Of a stretch of DNA of 64,000 nucleotides, positions 8,266 to 16,942 are shown in pieces. Position numbers and translations under genes: made by a program. How positions within the stretch are numbered: the first letter of the stretch is position 1; the number at the start of each line of letters is the position of its first letter. The stretch covers positions 1 to 64,000 of the forward strand of contig JAPLGN010000022.1 of NCBI GenBank assembly GCA_026390135.1, given 5' to 3'. This DNA comes from Campylobacterales bacterium (GTDB taxonomy: Bacteria > Campylobacterota > Campylobacteria > Campylobacterales > Sulfurimonadaceae). The notes under the pieces were generated by a model that saw only the letters and a program-made list of their open reading frames with translations, was not told where the DNA came from and made no database searches.

Positions 8266-9906
8266 ATGTTACAACTCCAATCTTCGCAAGTCATCCTTCC
8301 AAAACCCGATTGCGTGGGGGATGATGCCTGTGCTTTTAGCATCATCGACAATACCTTATTTATTAGTGTCTTATGTGATGGTGTCGGAAGTGCGAAGCGG
8401 GGTGGAAGTGCGGCGCGACAATGCGTTAAGTTTTTTATCGACCAATTTAAAACCCGTCCAAAAGCATGGGATACTCCCAAAACAATGGAAGTGTTTACCC
8501 ATCATATCAACAATCTTTTATTTAAAGAGTCCATGTCTCAATATGAGAAAATCGAACTTTTAACCACCTTATGTCTTGCAGTTATCGAAGGAGAAACTCT
8601 CTATACCCTTAATCTAGGTGATTCACGTATTTATCTTCTCTCACCAGAAGGAGAATTACGACAACTCAGCACCGACCATACCATGGACGATGAGTATATG
8701 TCCCATGTACTCACTCAAGCGTGCGGACTGTCTGAAAATATCGATGTTCCTATTCTATCCACTTCCATCGCAGTTGGTGATACACTCATTCTTTGCAGTG
8801 ACGGTGTTTACAACCTGATAGATAATACCTCTTTTTCACAGCTCCTCCAAAAAGGACTCGGGGCTAAGAGTATTATTCATCATATTTCAGAAAATGCTAA
8901 ACCTCAAGATCGCGATGACATGAGTTTACAAATTTTTCGCATCGATGCACTCGATCCACTCTTCGCCATCAAACATGCACCACTACCCATCCCTGAAACA
9001 CTTTTTGAAGGGCAAATTATTGACGGTTTTACACTCATGGAACCAATGATGGAGCACCGCCGTATTTGGAAAATTTTTAAAGATAATGATACTCTTGTTA
9101 TGAAATTTCCGATGTCCGCCGATGATCCTCAAGCTCTTGATGAATTTGTCCGCGAAGCATGGTATGCTAAACAAATCACACACAAAGCATTCGGCCAGGC
9201 ATGGGTTCCAAAGGAACGAAGTATGCGTTATTACCTTATGGAACTGATTGAGGGGATAAACCTGCGTGACTATCTCAAAAATCGCACCGTTTCGATTGAT
9301 ACTGCGATTGAATTGGGGAAATTTTTACACAAATCCGAAGCTCATCTTCTCCACTTAGGATTAGTTCACGGAGATATCAAACCTGAAAATATCATCGTTA
9401 CCAAAAAGCTCGGTGAAGCAGGAGTTACTTTTAAAATGGTTGATTTTGGATCCATAGTCGAAATTTTTTCGTCTAATTCCCGCGCAGGAACCCCAAGCTA
9501 TCTCGCCCCTGAGCGTTTTACAGGGGGAATAATCAACGAATCAAGTGAAATATTCTCCATCGGAGTAACCCTATACTGGGCCCTCACCGGTATTATGCCT
9601 TATGGTGAAATCGAGCCGTTTCAAACACCTACGTTTAAAACGCCAAAACGCCCTATCAAGCTCAATAAAAATATTCCGGGATGGCTCGACTCCATCATTA
9701 TGCATGCTATTGCACTTGATTTAAACGAGCGATACACACACTACTCAGAATTTTTTTATGAGCTCAAATCACCTGAAAAAGTAAAGCCCTATTTTTCCAA
9801 AGGAATACCGTTGATAGAACGTTCTCCCGTTACCTTTTATAAAATTGCTTTTTTGATTATGTTCTTCCTTGAAGTTCTCACATTTGTACTTTATATTTCA
9901 AAATAG
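8266..9906 (+). CDS. Bifunctional PP2C phosphatase / Ser-Thr protein kinase, tail-anchored
   Basis: Residues 1-235 form a PP2C phosphatase, with LCDGVGSAKRGG, GDSRIYLL, CSDGVYNL and DDMSL supplying the metal-binding aspartates. Residues about 255-510 form an Hanks-type kinase: lysine in LVMKFP, glutamate in FVREAW, catalytic HGDIKPEN (D370), D393-F394-G395, and LAPE in the activation segment. The glycine-rich loop is weak. A single hydrophobic helix at about 523-545 ends the protein, giving a tail anchor with both domains in the cytoplasm. Similar fusions sit beside nitrate transporters in other proteobacteria. Control of the adjacent transporter by phosphorylation is an inference. Confidence 0.9.
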   Translation: MLQLQSSQVILPKPDCVGDDACAFSIIDNTLFISVLCDGVGSAKRGGSAARQCVKFFIDQFKTRPKAWDTPKTMEVFTHHINNLLFKESMSQYEKIELLTTLCLAVIEGETLYTLNLGDSRIYLLSPEGELRQLSTDHTMDDEYMSHVLTQACGLSENIDVPILSTSIAVGDTLILCSDGVYNLIDNTSFSQLLQKGLGAKSIIHHISENAKPQDRDDMSLQIFRIDALDPLFAIKHAPLPIPETLFEGQIIDGFTLMEPMMEHRRIWKIFKDNDTLVMKFPMSADDPQALDEFVREAWYAKQITHKAFGQAWVPKERSMRYYLMELIEGINLRDYLKNRTVSIDTAIELGKFLHKSEAHLLHLGLVHGDIKPENIIVTKKLGEAGVTFKMVDFGSIVEIFSSNSRAGTPSYLAPERFTGGIINESSEIFSIGVTLYWALTGIMPYGEIEPFQTPTFKTPKRPIKLNKNIPGWLDSIIMHAIALDLNERYTHYSEFFYELKSPEKVKPYFSKGIPLIERSPVTFYKIAFLIMFFLEVLTFVLYISK

Positions 9907-9940
9907 CTCTGTTATTATTAAATTTTAATTCTCTATAAAT

Positions 9941-9946
9941 TATAAT
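9941..9946 (+). promoter_or_regulatory. -10 element TATAAT placed for a leaderless transcript
   Basis: A consensus TATAAT ends 6 nt before the ATG at 9953. Transcription starting at the usual distance would begin at or next to the start codon. No Shine-Dalgarno sequence is visible before this gene, which fits a leaderless message. Confidence 0.5.
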
Positions 9947-9952
9947 AAAATT

Positions 9953-10354
9953 ATGAAAATATTAATGATAGATCATAGTGGACTGCAAGTCCAAACTCGA
10001 AAAATGCTGATTGAAGAAGCCGTAGCATGTACGATTGATATTGCGTTTACTTCCGAAGAAGTGAAAAACATGTTTCAAATAAAAAGCTATGATTTGGTAA
10101 TTCTCGATCCTACGACAGAAGCGTGTCAAAAATGTGCTGAATACATCCTTGAACTTGATCCTAAACAAGCTATACTGGTTGTCAGCGACGCTGATAAATG
10201 TATTGTTCTACGGTGTGAAGATTGTATCCAGTATAATAATAGTCGCAGATTAAGCAATCCTACCTCCATCAAAAATATCATACGAATGATTGGTGGATTT
10301 GAAAACTACACGTGCGATCATTATGATGAACAAAGTAATCTCCTTATACCCTAA
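9953..10354 (+). CDS. Degenerate receiver-like protein with two CxxC motifs
   Basis: 133 residues with a CheY-like pattern: MKILMIDHSG at the first strand, an aspartate in LVILDPTTE at the phosphorylation position, and S in LVVSDAD. The conserved lysine before proline in the last strand is not present (RRLSNP). Seven cysteines include CQKC and CEDC pairs, which may bind metal or form disulphides. There is no output domain. It follows the nitrate transporter / kinase operon by 46 nt with its own promoter. A redox- or metal-responsive adaptor is one possibility; no function is established here. Confidence 0.7.
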   Translation: MKILMIDHSGLQVQTRKMLIEEAVACTIDIAFTSEEVKNMFQIKSYDLVILDPTTEACQKCAEYILELDPKQAILVVSDADKCIVLRCEDCIQYNNSRRLSNPTSIKNIIRMIGGFENYTCDHYDEQSNLLIP

Positions 10355-10376
10355 ACCAAAACAGGGAATTTTAACG

Positions 10377-11162
10377 ATGAAAAAGTACCATTTACTAATT
10401 TTGATTTTATCAATAGCGCTTCCAGCCTTGGCAAAAGACAATCAACTCAGTCTCAGTGTTAACACAATGTCCATGGATTACACAGAGTTTACTCTAGCTG
10501 GATCATTTGCTGATTCTGAAAGAACAGATGCATTAGCAGGATTTGGTCTGAATTATATTACTCGAATAAGTGATGGACTTGATGGAGATGGTGGCTTTAT
10601 TGACATTGATTTTTCTCGATATCAGGGTAATAGCAGATATGATGGATTTTATCTTGGTGCTTTAGGTCAAGTTACCGGACCTGCTAATAATCTAACAACG
10701 AAAAATACAATTACCGATAGTAGTATTGGCTATAGTGAGACTAAAAAGTTCGATCAAGCACTCTGGTCTATACGACTTGGAATGGGATATCGATTATGGG
10801 AGAGAGATTTAGCTGGCGGTCATAATGAACAGTATTCATGGTCGTATGGATCTCTTTCTACTGGAATCAATGGGAATATTTTTCCTGATGACAACATTGG
10901 GATTTCAGCTGAATACCACAGAGCTTTTTCACCGAAGATGGAATCTAATCAGTATGGAACATTTGATTTAGGTAGTACAGATGGGTATAGCATTTCAGTT
11001 CCATGGGTACATACGATTACCCCATCATGGGCTATAAAATTTATCTATACCTATCAAACATGGGATATTGAACATTCAACTGTACATTCAGATGGCTGGT
11101 ATGAGCCTCGTTCTGAATCGAATTTCAATATTTTTAATGCTGCATTAATATATTCTTATTAA
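10377..11162 (+). CDS. Outer-membrane beta-barrel protein, function unknown
   Basis: 261 residues with a signal peptide MKKYHLLILILSIALPALA, followed by amphipathic strands rich in glycine and aromatic residues. The last strand ends in tyrosine (ALIYSY), typical of an integral outer-membrane barrel. I do not recognise the family. The start is the ATG at 10377, where the signal peptide begins, although the frame is open upstream to 10290, inside the previous gene. It lies 22 nt after the receiver-like gene, so co-transcription is likely. Confidence 0.75.
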   Translation: MKKYHLLILILSIALPALAKDNQLSLSVNTMSMDYTEFTLAGSFADSERTDALAGFGLNYITRISDGLDGDGGFIDIDFSRYQGNSRYDGFYLGALGQVTGPANNLTTKNTITDSSIGYSETKKFDQALWSIRLGMGYRLWERDLAGGHNEQYSWSYGSLSTGINGNIFPDDNIGISAEYHRAFSPKMESNQYGTFDLGSTDGYSISVPWVHTITPSWAIKFIYTYQTWDIEHSTVHSDGWYEPRSESNFNIFNAALIYSY

Positions 11163-11195
11163 TCACAGGTATAAAAAACTTAAAATACGACATTT

Positions 11196-13310
11196 TTATA
11201 AATCACGTAAACTAAGCGATACTTTCCCTTTTTGCTGATCTACTTCAAGTACACGGATATGGCTTAACTGCTGATTGACACTCAGTACCTCCAGTGGATG
11301 AGCAATACGTTTTTCCGACATCTGAGAAATATGAATCAAGCCGTCATTTTTGAGACCGATATCGACAAAGGCTCCGAAATCAGCGATGTTTCGAACAACT
11401 CCGGAGACAATAGATCCTTCTTGAAGCTCTTTAATGTCGGTGAGTCCCTCTCGAAACATAATCGGAGGCAATGTCTCACGGGGATCGAATCCCGGTTTTT
11501 TGAGCTCGGCTATGATGTCTTGGAGGGTTAATTCTCCAATACCCATCTCTAGCGCCAGCTTCGGAATTTGTTCTTTTGTAAGAGCATGGACATCATATCG
11601 CGCACTCAATGTTTGCGCCACTGCGTAACTCTCAGGATGAACGCCCGTATTATCGAGAATACTTTTCCCCTCACGAATACGAAAGAATCCAGCGCACTGT
11701 TCATACGCTCTTGCTCCCAATCCTTTGACCTTTAAAAGGTCACTTTTACTTTTATATGTCCCTTGACTCTCACGGTGTTCGACAATCGCACGAGCAAGTT
11801 TTGCCCCAACTCCCGCAACGTATGACAGAAGCGACACGGATGCACTGTTAGGATCCACACCGATACGATTTACCAAATCTTCCGTCACTTCGCCCAGCTT
11901 TTTTTCTAAAAGCTTTTGATCCACATCGTGCTGATATTGCCCAATACCCAACGACTTCGGATCGATTTTTACCAATGCTGCCATCGGATCACGTAATCGC
12001 TGAGCAATCGAGATGGCTCCGCGTATCGTCACGTCGAGACTCGGATATTCCTCTTGCGCAATTTTGGATGCTGAATAGACTGATGCACCGGCCTCAGAAA
12101 CAACCGTATATGAGAGGTTAAGTCCCTCTTCGTGATTGACTCGGGCAAAAAATTCCTGCGTTTCGCGTGAGCCCGTACCGTTTCCGATGGCTACCCCTGT
12201 GATGTTGTACTTTTCCGCCAGCTCTTTGATCACTTTTGCCGAAGCCGCATAATCGTTCACAGGAGGGGTGGGATAGATCACGGCATGCGCTAAATAGGTT
12301 CCGTGTTCATCCACTACGGCTAGTTTACATCCGGTACGATACGCAGGGTCTGCCCCCAAAATTACGCGCTTGGTTACAGGAGGAGTATTGAGAAGCTGTG
12401 TAAGATTTTTACCAAATGTTGTGATGGCTTGAATGTCCGAACGTTCTTTTATCGTACTGTGAATCTCCCGTTCTAATGAAGGGAATAGCAGCCGTTTAAA
12501 TCCATCCAAATAGGCTTCAAGCACTATCTCTTTACTTCCATTAGCATTTCTAGGAAGCCTGAATTGTTTGATGGAATTTTCAACACGTTCCATATCGTTC
12601 GAGATTTTAACGCTTAGCTCTTTTTCGGATACTCCTCGCATTAAAGCTAGATAACGGTGGGAAGGGATAGAAGAAATACGCTCGGTTTTTCCCGCCAATT
12701 TTGCGAACAATCCCTCTTCTTTAAGTGTTTTTGTCCCTTTTATCTCGAAAGAAGAATAGTCAAGAAGTTGTTTTCTCCAGTGCTCCCGTTCACGTGGATC
12801 ATCACTGTAGACTTCCGCTAAAATATCTTTTGCCCCCTGTACAGATTCATCAACTGTTTTTATGGTGCCTTTGACAAACTCCCCCGCTTTCTTTTTGAAT
12901 TCTGCCAACTCCAATCGACCGCTTTGCAGAATATTTGCCAATGGTTGAAGTCCTGCGGCTATCGCTGATGCGGCACGAGTATTTTTCTTTTCTTTGAACG
13001 GACGATAAATGTCTTCGAGGACTTGAAGGGTTTGAGCAGCATCGATAAGAGTCCGAAGCTCAACACTCAACGTCCCACGCTCTTGAATCAGCCTACTTAT
13101 CTCCTCTTTACGCTCCAACAGTTTTTTAGAATAAGCATAAATGGTTTCAAAATCACGCAGCTGCTCATCACTGGCACCCCCCGTCATCTCTTTACGGTAT
13201 CGGGCGATAAAGGGAATAGTTGAACCTTCTTCAAGGAGTTTCAAAATGGCTTCTACATTGTTTTTAGAAATTTTTGTTTTTTTGGCAAGAATATCGATAA
13301 GCATGTTCAT
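11196..13310 (-). CDS. tex: Tex-family transcription accessory / RNA-binding protein
   Basis: 704 residues in the standard Tex order: N-terminal helical domain, YqgF-like RNase H fold (about 315-440, with GADPAYRTGCKLAVVD), helix-hairpin-helix region (about 485-555, GVGAKLARAIVEHR) and a C-terminal S1 RNA-binding domain (about 630-700, GVVRNIADFGAFVDIG). Tex is a conserved nucleic-acid-binding factor affecting transcription. The ATG at 13310 follows AGGAG by 5 nt. It lies 18 nt downstream of the NYN gene on the same strand. Confidence 0.95.
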   Translation of the reverse strand: MNMLIDILAKKTKISKNNVEAILKLLEEGSTIPFIARYRKEMTGGASDEQLRDFETIYAYSKKLLERKEEISRLIQERGTLSVELRTLIDAAQTLQVLEDIYRPFKEKKNTRAASAIAAGLQPLANILQSGRLELAEFKKKAGEFVKGTIKTVDESVQGAKDILAEVYSDDPREREHWRKQLLDYSSFEIKGTKTLKEEGLFAKLAGKTERISSIPSHRYLALMRGVSEKELSVKISNDMERVENSIKQFRLPRNANGSKEIVLEAYLDGFKRLLFPSLEREIHSTIKERSDIQAITTFGKNLTQLLNTPPVTKRVILGADPAYRTGCKLAVVDEHGTYLAHAVIYPTPPVNDYAASAKVIKELAEKYNITGVAIGNGTGSRETQEFFARVNHEEGLNLSYTVVSEAGASVYSASKIAQEEYPSLDVTIRGAISIAQRLRDPMAALVKIDPKSLGIGQYQHDVDQKLLEKKLGEVTEDLVNRIGVDPNSASVSLLSYVAGVGAKLARAIVEHRESQGTYKSKSDLLKVKGLGARAYEQCAGFFRIREGKSILDNTGVHPESYAVAQTLSARYDVHALTKEQIPKLALEMGIGELTLQDIIAELKKPGFDPRETLPPIMFREGLTDIKELQEGSIVSGVVRNIADFGAFVDIGLKNDGLIHISQMSEKRIAHPLEVLSVNQQLSHIRVLEVDQQKGKVSLSLRDL

Positions 13311-13328
13311 ACGGCTCCTGTAAGGAAT

Positions 13329-14054
13329 TTATTTTTCAAGAATATAAAGATTATTACTCGGATGAGTTATTGCCGTAAATCGCTCTTTCAGCTCACGGTC
13401 GAATGTCATCAAATAGACATTGGTATTGTGCAAAGTTAGCGCTTGAAAGTTTGATAACAATACATCATCCGCGACATTTTTTCCATGATCGCACTTGGTA
13501 AAATTAAATGAATTGAGCGTTTTTTTATAATCATATAAATCTGCCTCCCATTCGCTTCTAAATAAATAAAGCGAATCAGGATTAGCCGCTACGTAAATGT
13601 GGTTATCTGGGATAGTATTTTTTTCGATAACGTCATTAAACATTGAACCGATATTGGAAAAATTTTCGATGTCCCAAAACAGATAATGACCATTGTTTTG
13701 GGTCGCTTTAGGTTTATTGATGAGGGTTAGACGCTTGGAAATATTGTAATGATTATGCGCAATGTCGTTGGTAAGCTCAATACTGTTTTTAAGTTTTAAC
13801 GCATCTTGTGTATCAAATCGTAATATTTTACCCAGCTCGATGTAAAGCTCGATGTCTTCCAATTCCTGCCGTGCTCCCCCTTTTTGATAACTTTCAAGAG
13901 CTTTGAGCTTATAACTGGGGAAAATCAAACCGATTTCCATCTTTTTTTGAGTTCCAAAAGCACTTTTTACTTTGGAAAAAACACGTCGTGCGTCTTCTGT
14001 ATTGTCGAGCTCGAGCGAGCCATAAAACTTTTGATTAATAATAATTTTTTGCAT
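13329..14054 (-). CDS. NYN-domain (PIN-like) protein, putative RNase
   Basis: 241 residues. The C-terminal half has the acidic layout of NYN/LabA-type PIN-like nucleases: D128 and E130-N131 in WDIENF, D196-D197 in KNVADDVLLSNF, and D219 in YLMTFDRE. The N-terminal half is not recognised. The aspartates would bind a divalent metal for RNA cleavage, by family. The protein is probably cytoplasmic, with no membrane segment. A TAAAAT -10-like element ends 6 nt before the ATG and no Shine-Dalgarno sequence is visible, so the transcript may be leaderless. Substrate unknown. Confidence 0.7.
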   Translation of the reverse strand: MQKIIINQKFYGSLELDNTEDARRVFSKVKSAFGTQKKMEIGLIFPSYKLKALESYQKGGARQELEDIELYIELGKILRFDTQDALKLKNSIELTNDIAHNHYNISKRLTLINKPKATQNNGHYLFWDIENFSNIGSMFNDVIEKNTIPDNHIYVAANPDSLYLFRSEWEADLYDYKKTLNSFNFTKCDHGKNVADDVLLSNFQALTLHNTNVYLMTFDRELKERFTAITHPSNNLYILEK

Positions 14055-14092
14055 TGGCGTATTTTAACGCTTCGAGCTTATAAGAGACTTCT

Positions 14093-14160
14093 GTAAAATT
14101 GATGATTTTATAATCATCTTATAGCTATTATTTAGACTATAATTTTCCCATCAATTTTAC
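14093..14160. repeat. 12-bp inverted repeat flanking the promoter of the PDC/Rrf2 operon
   Basis: GTAAAATTGATG at 14093-14104 and CATCAATTTTAC at 14149-14160 are exact reverse complements 44 nt apart. A second pair, GATGATT (14101-14107) and AATCATC (14112-14118), is nested in the left arm. A TATAAT -10 element lies between the arms near 14137. This arrangement fits an operator bound at two sites, possibly by the Rrf2 regulator encoded in the same operon (inference). Confidence 0.45.
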
Positions 14161-14173
14161 CCAAGGAGACTCT

Positions 14174-15031
14174 ATGCAAGATCTAGTACGAAGCTATGCA
14201 GCGAATGCTCCGCTTATCCAAAAATTTATTCTCTCTACATTGGGAAATGTCAGTTTAAAAACCCTCAATGTGCAGTTAATCGAGCGACTTTATAAAACCT
14301 TTCCAAGCTTGGAACTGCTTTATATGTCCGATGAGGGATTTGTCCAAAATTCACCGAATATTTATGTTAATCGTGAAGAACATCATCATATTGGAATTGA
14401 TCGATCTTACCTTATCGATGAAGTTCAAATTCAAAAAGGGCACTACATCAGCGATCCCTATATCTCAACCGCAACGGGTTATTTATGTATTACGGTGGTC
14501 TATGCTGTAGGTCAAGGGTATCTCTTTTTGGATTTTCGGCTTCGAAAACTCTTGGAACGATTTGACCTCATCGAAAAAAACGACGTATTCAAATTCCTAA
14601 ACCGCACCTCCTATGCTCTCATCGGCGGAGGACTGCTATTTTTTGGTGTCTTTGTCGTACTGTATGGATTTTATACCTTTATAGGGTATTTAGTTGGTAT
14701 TGAACCCCTCTCGATTGACGCAGTATTTAAGCCCATCATTGCCCTAACTCTCGGTCTTGCTGTATATGATTTGGGAAAAACCATCGTGGAACAAGAGGTA
14801 CTCCCAAGAACTCAGCATGTCAGTGATGTCTTTAACCCAAAAACATTACTTAATTTTTCCGTCTCCATCATCATAGCTTTGCTCATCGAAGCGCTCTTAG
14901 TAGTCTTTAAAATTTCACTCCACAACTACAAAGATTTACCGTATGCTTCTACATTGGTTGCAGCACTCTCCTTTTTGCTGCTCGTATTTGCCGTGTTTGT
15001 CTACATCATTCGTAAAACGGAAAAAGAATAA
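14174..15031 (+). CDS. Membrane protein with PDC-like sensor region, function unknown
   Basis: 285 residues. Residues 1-140 resemble a PDC/Cache sensor fold (LELLYMSDEGFVQNSPN, then HYISDPYISTATGYLCITV), here apparently without a preceding membrane helix. About four hydrophobic helices follow at 150-185, 190-205, 228-250 and 255-278. No catalytic or signalling output domain is present. A strong AAGGAG site precedes the ATG. The stop overlaps the ATG of the Rrf2 gene by 1 nt, so the two are translationally coupled and probably work together. Confidence 0.75.
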   Translation: MQDLVRSYAANAPLIQKFILSTLGNVSLKTLNVQLIERLYKTFPSLELLYMSDEGFVQNSPNIYVNREEHHHIGIDRSYLIDEVQIQKGHYISDPYISTATGYLCITVVYAVGQGYLFLDFRLRKLLERFDLIEKNDVFKFLNRTSYALIGGGLLFFGVFVVLYGFYTFIGYLVGIEPLSIDAVFKPIIALTLGLAVYDLGKTIVEQEVLPRTQHVSDVFNPKTLLNFSVSIIIALLIEALLVVFKISLHNYKDLPYASTLVAALSFLLLVFAVFVYIIRKTEKE

Positions 15032-15456
15032 TGCTCTCCTCTGCCTGCCAAGATACCATTCGAGCGGCTGTTTGGCTCGCCACCAAACCACTAAATGAAT
15101 ATCACCGTATTCAAATCATCAGTGAAGCCCTTAACCTTCCCTATCATTTTTTAGCAAAATCACTCCAGAAACTCGTTCATGCAGACATTTTAACCTCACA
15201 TCGAGGAGCTTCCGGAGGGGTAAAGCTCTCTCGAGACGCTTCAGAAATAACCCTCATCTCGATCATCCATGCTGTGGATGGTACGGTTTTATTTGATACG
15301 TGCTTGTTAGGTATAGGGGAATGTGAAGCCGAAAAGCCGTGCGCCCTTCATGCTCAGTGGGAGATTTGGCGTAATGAAATCGATGCGATGTATTCAGCCA
15401 TGCGACTCGAAGAATTGGTCGCTGATTTTGCAAACAGTAAAATAAAACGTCTTTAA
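15031..15456 (+). CDS. Rrf2-family transcriptional regulator
   Basis: 141 residues. An N-terminal winged helix-turn-helix (residues about 1-65, with LPYHFLAKSLQKL and the wing SHRGASGGVKL) is followed by a dimerisation helix. A cysteine cluster, CLLGIGECEAEKPC, is placed where IscR/NsrR-type members bind an Fe-S cluster. Spacing is C-x6-C-x5-C, close to the family pattern, so cluster binding is plausible. It may sense nitric oxide, iron-sulphur status or redox, which cannot be told apart here. It is coupled to the membrane sensor gene upstream. Confidence 0.88.
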   Translation: MLSSACQDTIRAAVWLATKPLNEYHRIQIISEALNLPYHFLAKSLQKLVHADILTSHRGASGGVKLSRDASEITLISIIHAVDGTVLFDTCLLGIGECEAEKPCALHAQWEIWRNEIDAMYSAMRLEELVADFANSKIKRL

Positions 15457-15474
15457 GACTTTTTTCTAATTATT
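15446..15474 (+). terminator. Weak hairpin plus T-run after the Rrf2 gene
   Basis: A short GTCT/AGAC stem around the stop codon is followed by a run of six T. It lies between convergent genes. The stem is only 4-5 bp, so efficiency is doubtful. Confidence 0.35.
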
Positions 15475-15973
15475 TGGTTGTTTCAACGATCAAGGGCGCT
15501 TGATTTTCAAATTTTAGATAGAGCAGTCGATGCTTGGGAGAATCGTACATACGAAACAGTTCACACTGCTTTGCGATACGATCACTGTGGATCGAGTACA
15601 GTGCTTCAGGTGCAATAGGTACCGTGATGAGCGAAGAGGATTCTAGCCGAACCAACGTATTATCCGATTTAAGTACCAGCCATACAACGTATGGACGATC
15701 AATTCCATACAACGAGCGGTTTGAACCTGCGATCGAGACGCTGTCAAAATCTTTACTCATACTCGTCGAAACAGTAACCGACTGTGCGCGATCTAAATCG
15801 GTTCTAAGAAGCGACAAAATTTGATTTTTTCGCTCAATCACAACTTCTTTTTTTTGAAAAAATGTTTGTTGCTTTCGTAGCTCATCAATCGCCCCGAATA
15901 AAAAAACCGTGATAAGTCCAAACAGAGCAATCGAAACCACTAACTCGATCAGGGTAAAAGCATTGCGTCTCAT
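15470..15973 (-). CDS. gspJ: Type II secretion minor pseudopilin GspJ-like
   Basis: 167 residues with a type IV prepilin N-terminus: short basic leader, then FTLIELVVSIALFGLITVFLF with glutamate at +5 of the mature protein. The leader lacks the usual glycine before F (RRNA-FTLIE), a tolerated alanine variant. It is last in the gspG-H-I-J order, and its length exceeds that of GspI, so GspJ is the best assignment. Its ATG overlaps the stop of gspI by 4 nt. Minor pseudopilins cap the periplasmic pseudopilus. The prepilin peptidase is not in this window. Confidence 0.78.
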   Translation of the reverse strand: MRRNAFTLIELVVSIALFGLITVFLFGAIDELRKQQTFFQKKEVVIERKNQILSLLRTDLDRAQSVTVSTSMSKDFDSVSIAGSNRSLYGIDRPYVVWLVLKSDNTLVRLESSSLITVPIAPEALYSIHSDRIAKQCELFRMYDSPKHRLLYLKFENQAPLIVETTK

Positions 15974-16404
15974 TGAGAACCCGATGTAATATGAAAAAAA
16001 GATTTTTGTTCTTGGGGATTTCGGAGAATCACCTTTTGGATAGCAATCGAAGCAGTTGTAGAATCCATACCATTTATGTTGGTTGTCATGAGAGAGTTGA
16101 GTATCTCTTTAGGTAAAACCCGTATCTCATACGAGGTTGATTTCAGTGACTCTAAAATCACAGGATGATCGATGGTGTAACGTGTACGCAAAACCTCCTC
16201 CACATTCATAACTCTGCCATCGAACTCCTCATTCGCTTCTCCAGCAACTAAACCCATCATAATCGACGAATCAAAACGCCCAATAGCTTTTGCAGAGACG
16301 CTCGAAGAGTTGGAGATCACCTTCATCAATGCCATCGTCGCAATGGAAGCAATGGTTATGGCAACCAGTGTTTCGACAAGTGAAAAACCTTTAGAAAGTG
16401 CCAT
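15970..16404 (-). CDS. gspI: Type II secretion minor pseudopilin GspI-like
   Basis: 144 residues with the prepilin motif KG-FSLVETLVAITIAS, glycine before the cleavage point and E at +5. GAGGAG lies 9 nt before the ATG at 16404 but directly abuts an in-frame ATG at 16413, so the inner ATG is chosen. The gene begins inside the end of gspH. Assigned GspI from position between H and J and from the short length. Diverged C-terminal domain. Confidence 0.78.
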   Translation of the reverse strand: MALSKGFSLVETLVAITIASIATMALMKVISNSSSVSAKAIGRFDSSIMMGLVAGEANEEFDGRVMNVEEVLRTRYTIDHPVILESLKSTSYEIRVLPKEILNSLMTTNINGMDSTTASIAIQKVILRNPQEQKSFFHITSGSQ

Positions 16405-16942
16405 ACACGTCATCTCCTCTCAGAGGATAGTAAGATTCATTAAAGAGAATATTTCGTAGAGCTTCTTCACTTCCCGCGATGTAAGGTTTATCTCCTCCAA
16501 TCGGTGTATAGGCATAAAATTTATTATTGCTCTTTAGAATCACTGGAGTTACCGATCCATCGGGACGAAGCGACATTTCAAAACAGCCTTGTTCTAATCC
16601 TTCTTCCGTACGTGCAACAGTATTCCCTAGTAATTTAAGTTCGCCAAAACGATCAAAACCATAACGCTGTATTGTCTCATTCGAATGCAGATGCAATACC
16701 GTAATGGCTTTCCCTTCATTCGAAAATACACGGCACTGGGTACAGGAGGTATCACAGAACATACGGATTTCACTTGATTGAGAAAGAGATAATAGAGTAG
16801 TTTTTAGCGTTGATATACTCATTGTTGTAGCGGTGACTTTCTCTTTTTTTAACGTAAATATACCGATCGAATAGATAATTCCCACAATCGTCATAACGAC
16901 CAGTAATTCAAAAAGAGTCATCCCTCTACGAAATGTTTTCAC
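16391..16942 (-). CDS. gspH: Type II secretion minor pseudopilin GspH-like
   Basis: 183 residues with prepilin motif RRG-MTLFELLVVMTIVG. The C-terminal domain contains three cysteines in CDTSCTQC, which may bind metal or pair as disulphides in the periplasm. The start is GTG at 16942, placed immediately after the TAA of gspG, so translation is coupled. Position after gspG supports GspH. Confidence 0.8.
   Translation of the reverse strand: MKTFRRGMTLFELLVVMTIVGIIYSIGIFTLKKEKVTATTMSISTLKTTLLSLSQSSEIRMFCDTSCTQCRVFSNEGKAITVLHLHSNETIQRYGFDRFGELKLLGNTVARTEEGLEQGCFEMSLRPDGSVTPVILKSNNKFYAYTPIGGDKPYIAGSEEALRNILFNESYYPLRGDDVYGTF

Noticed and set aside
8022-8480. 152-codon minus-strand frame opposite the transporter/kinase junction
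   Set aside because: It lies antisense to two well-supported genes, has no ribosome-binding site and shows a composition typical of a shadow frame.
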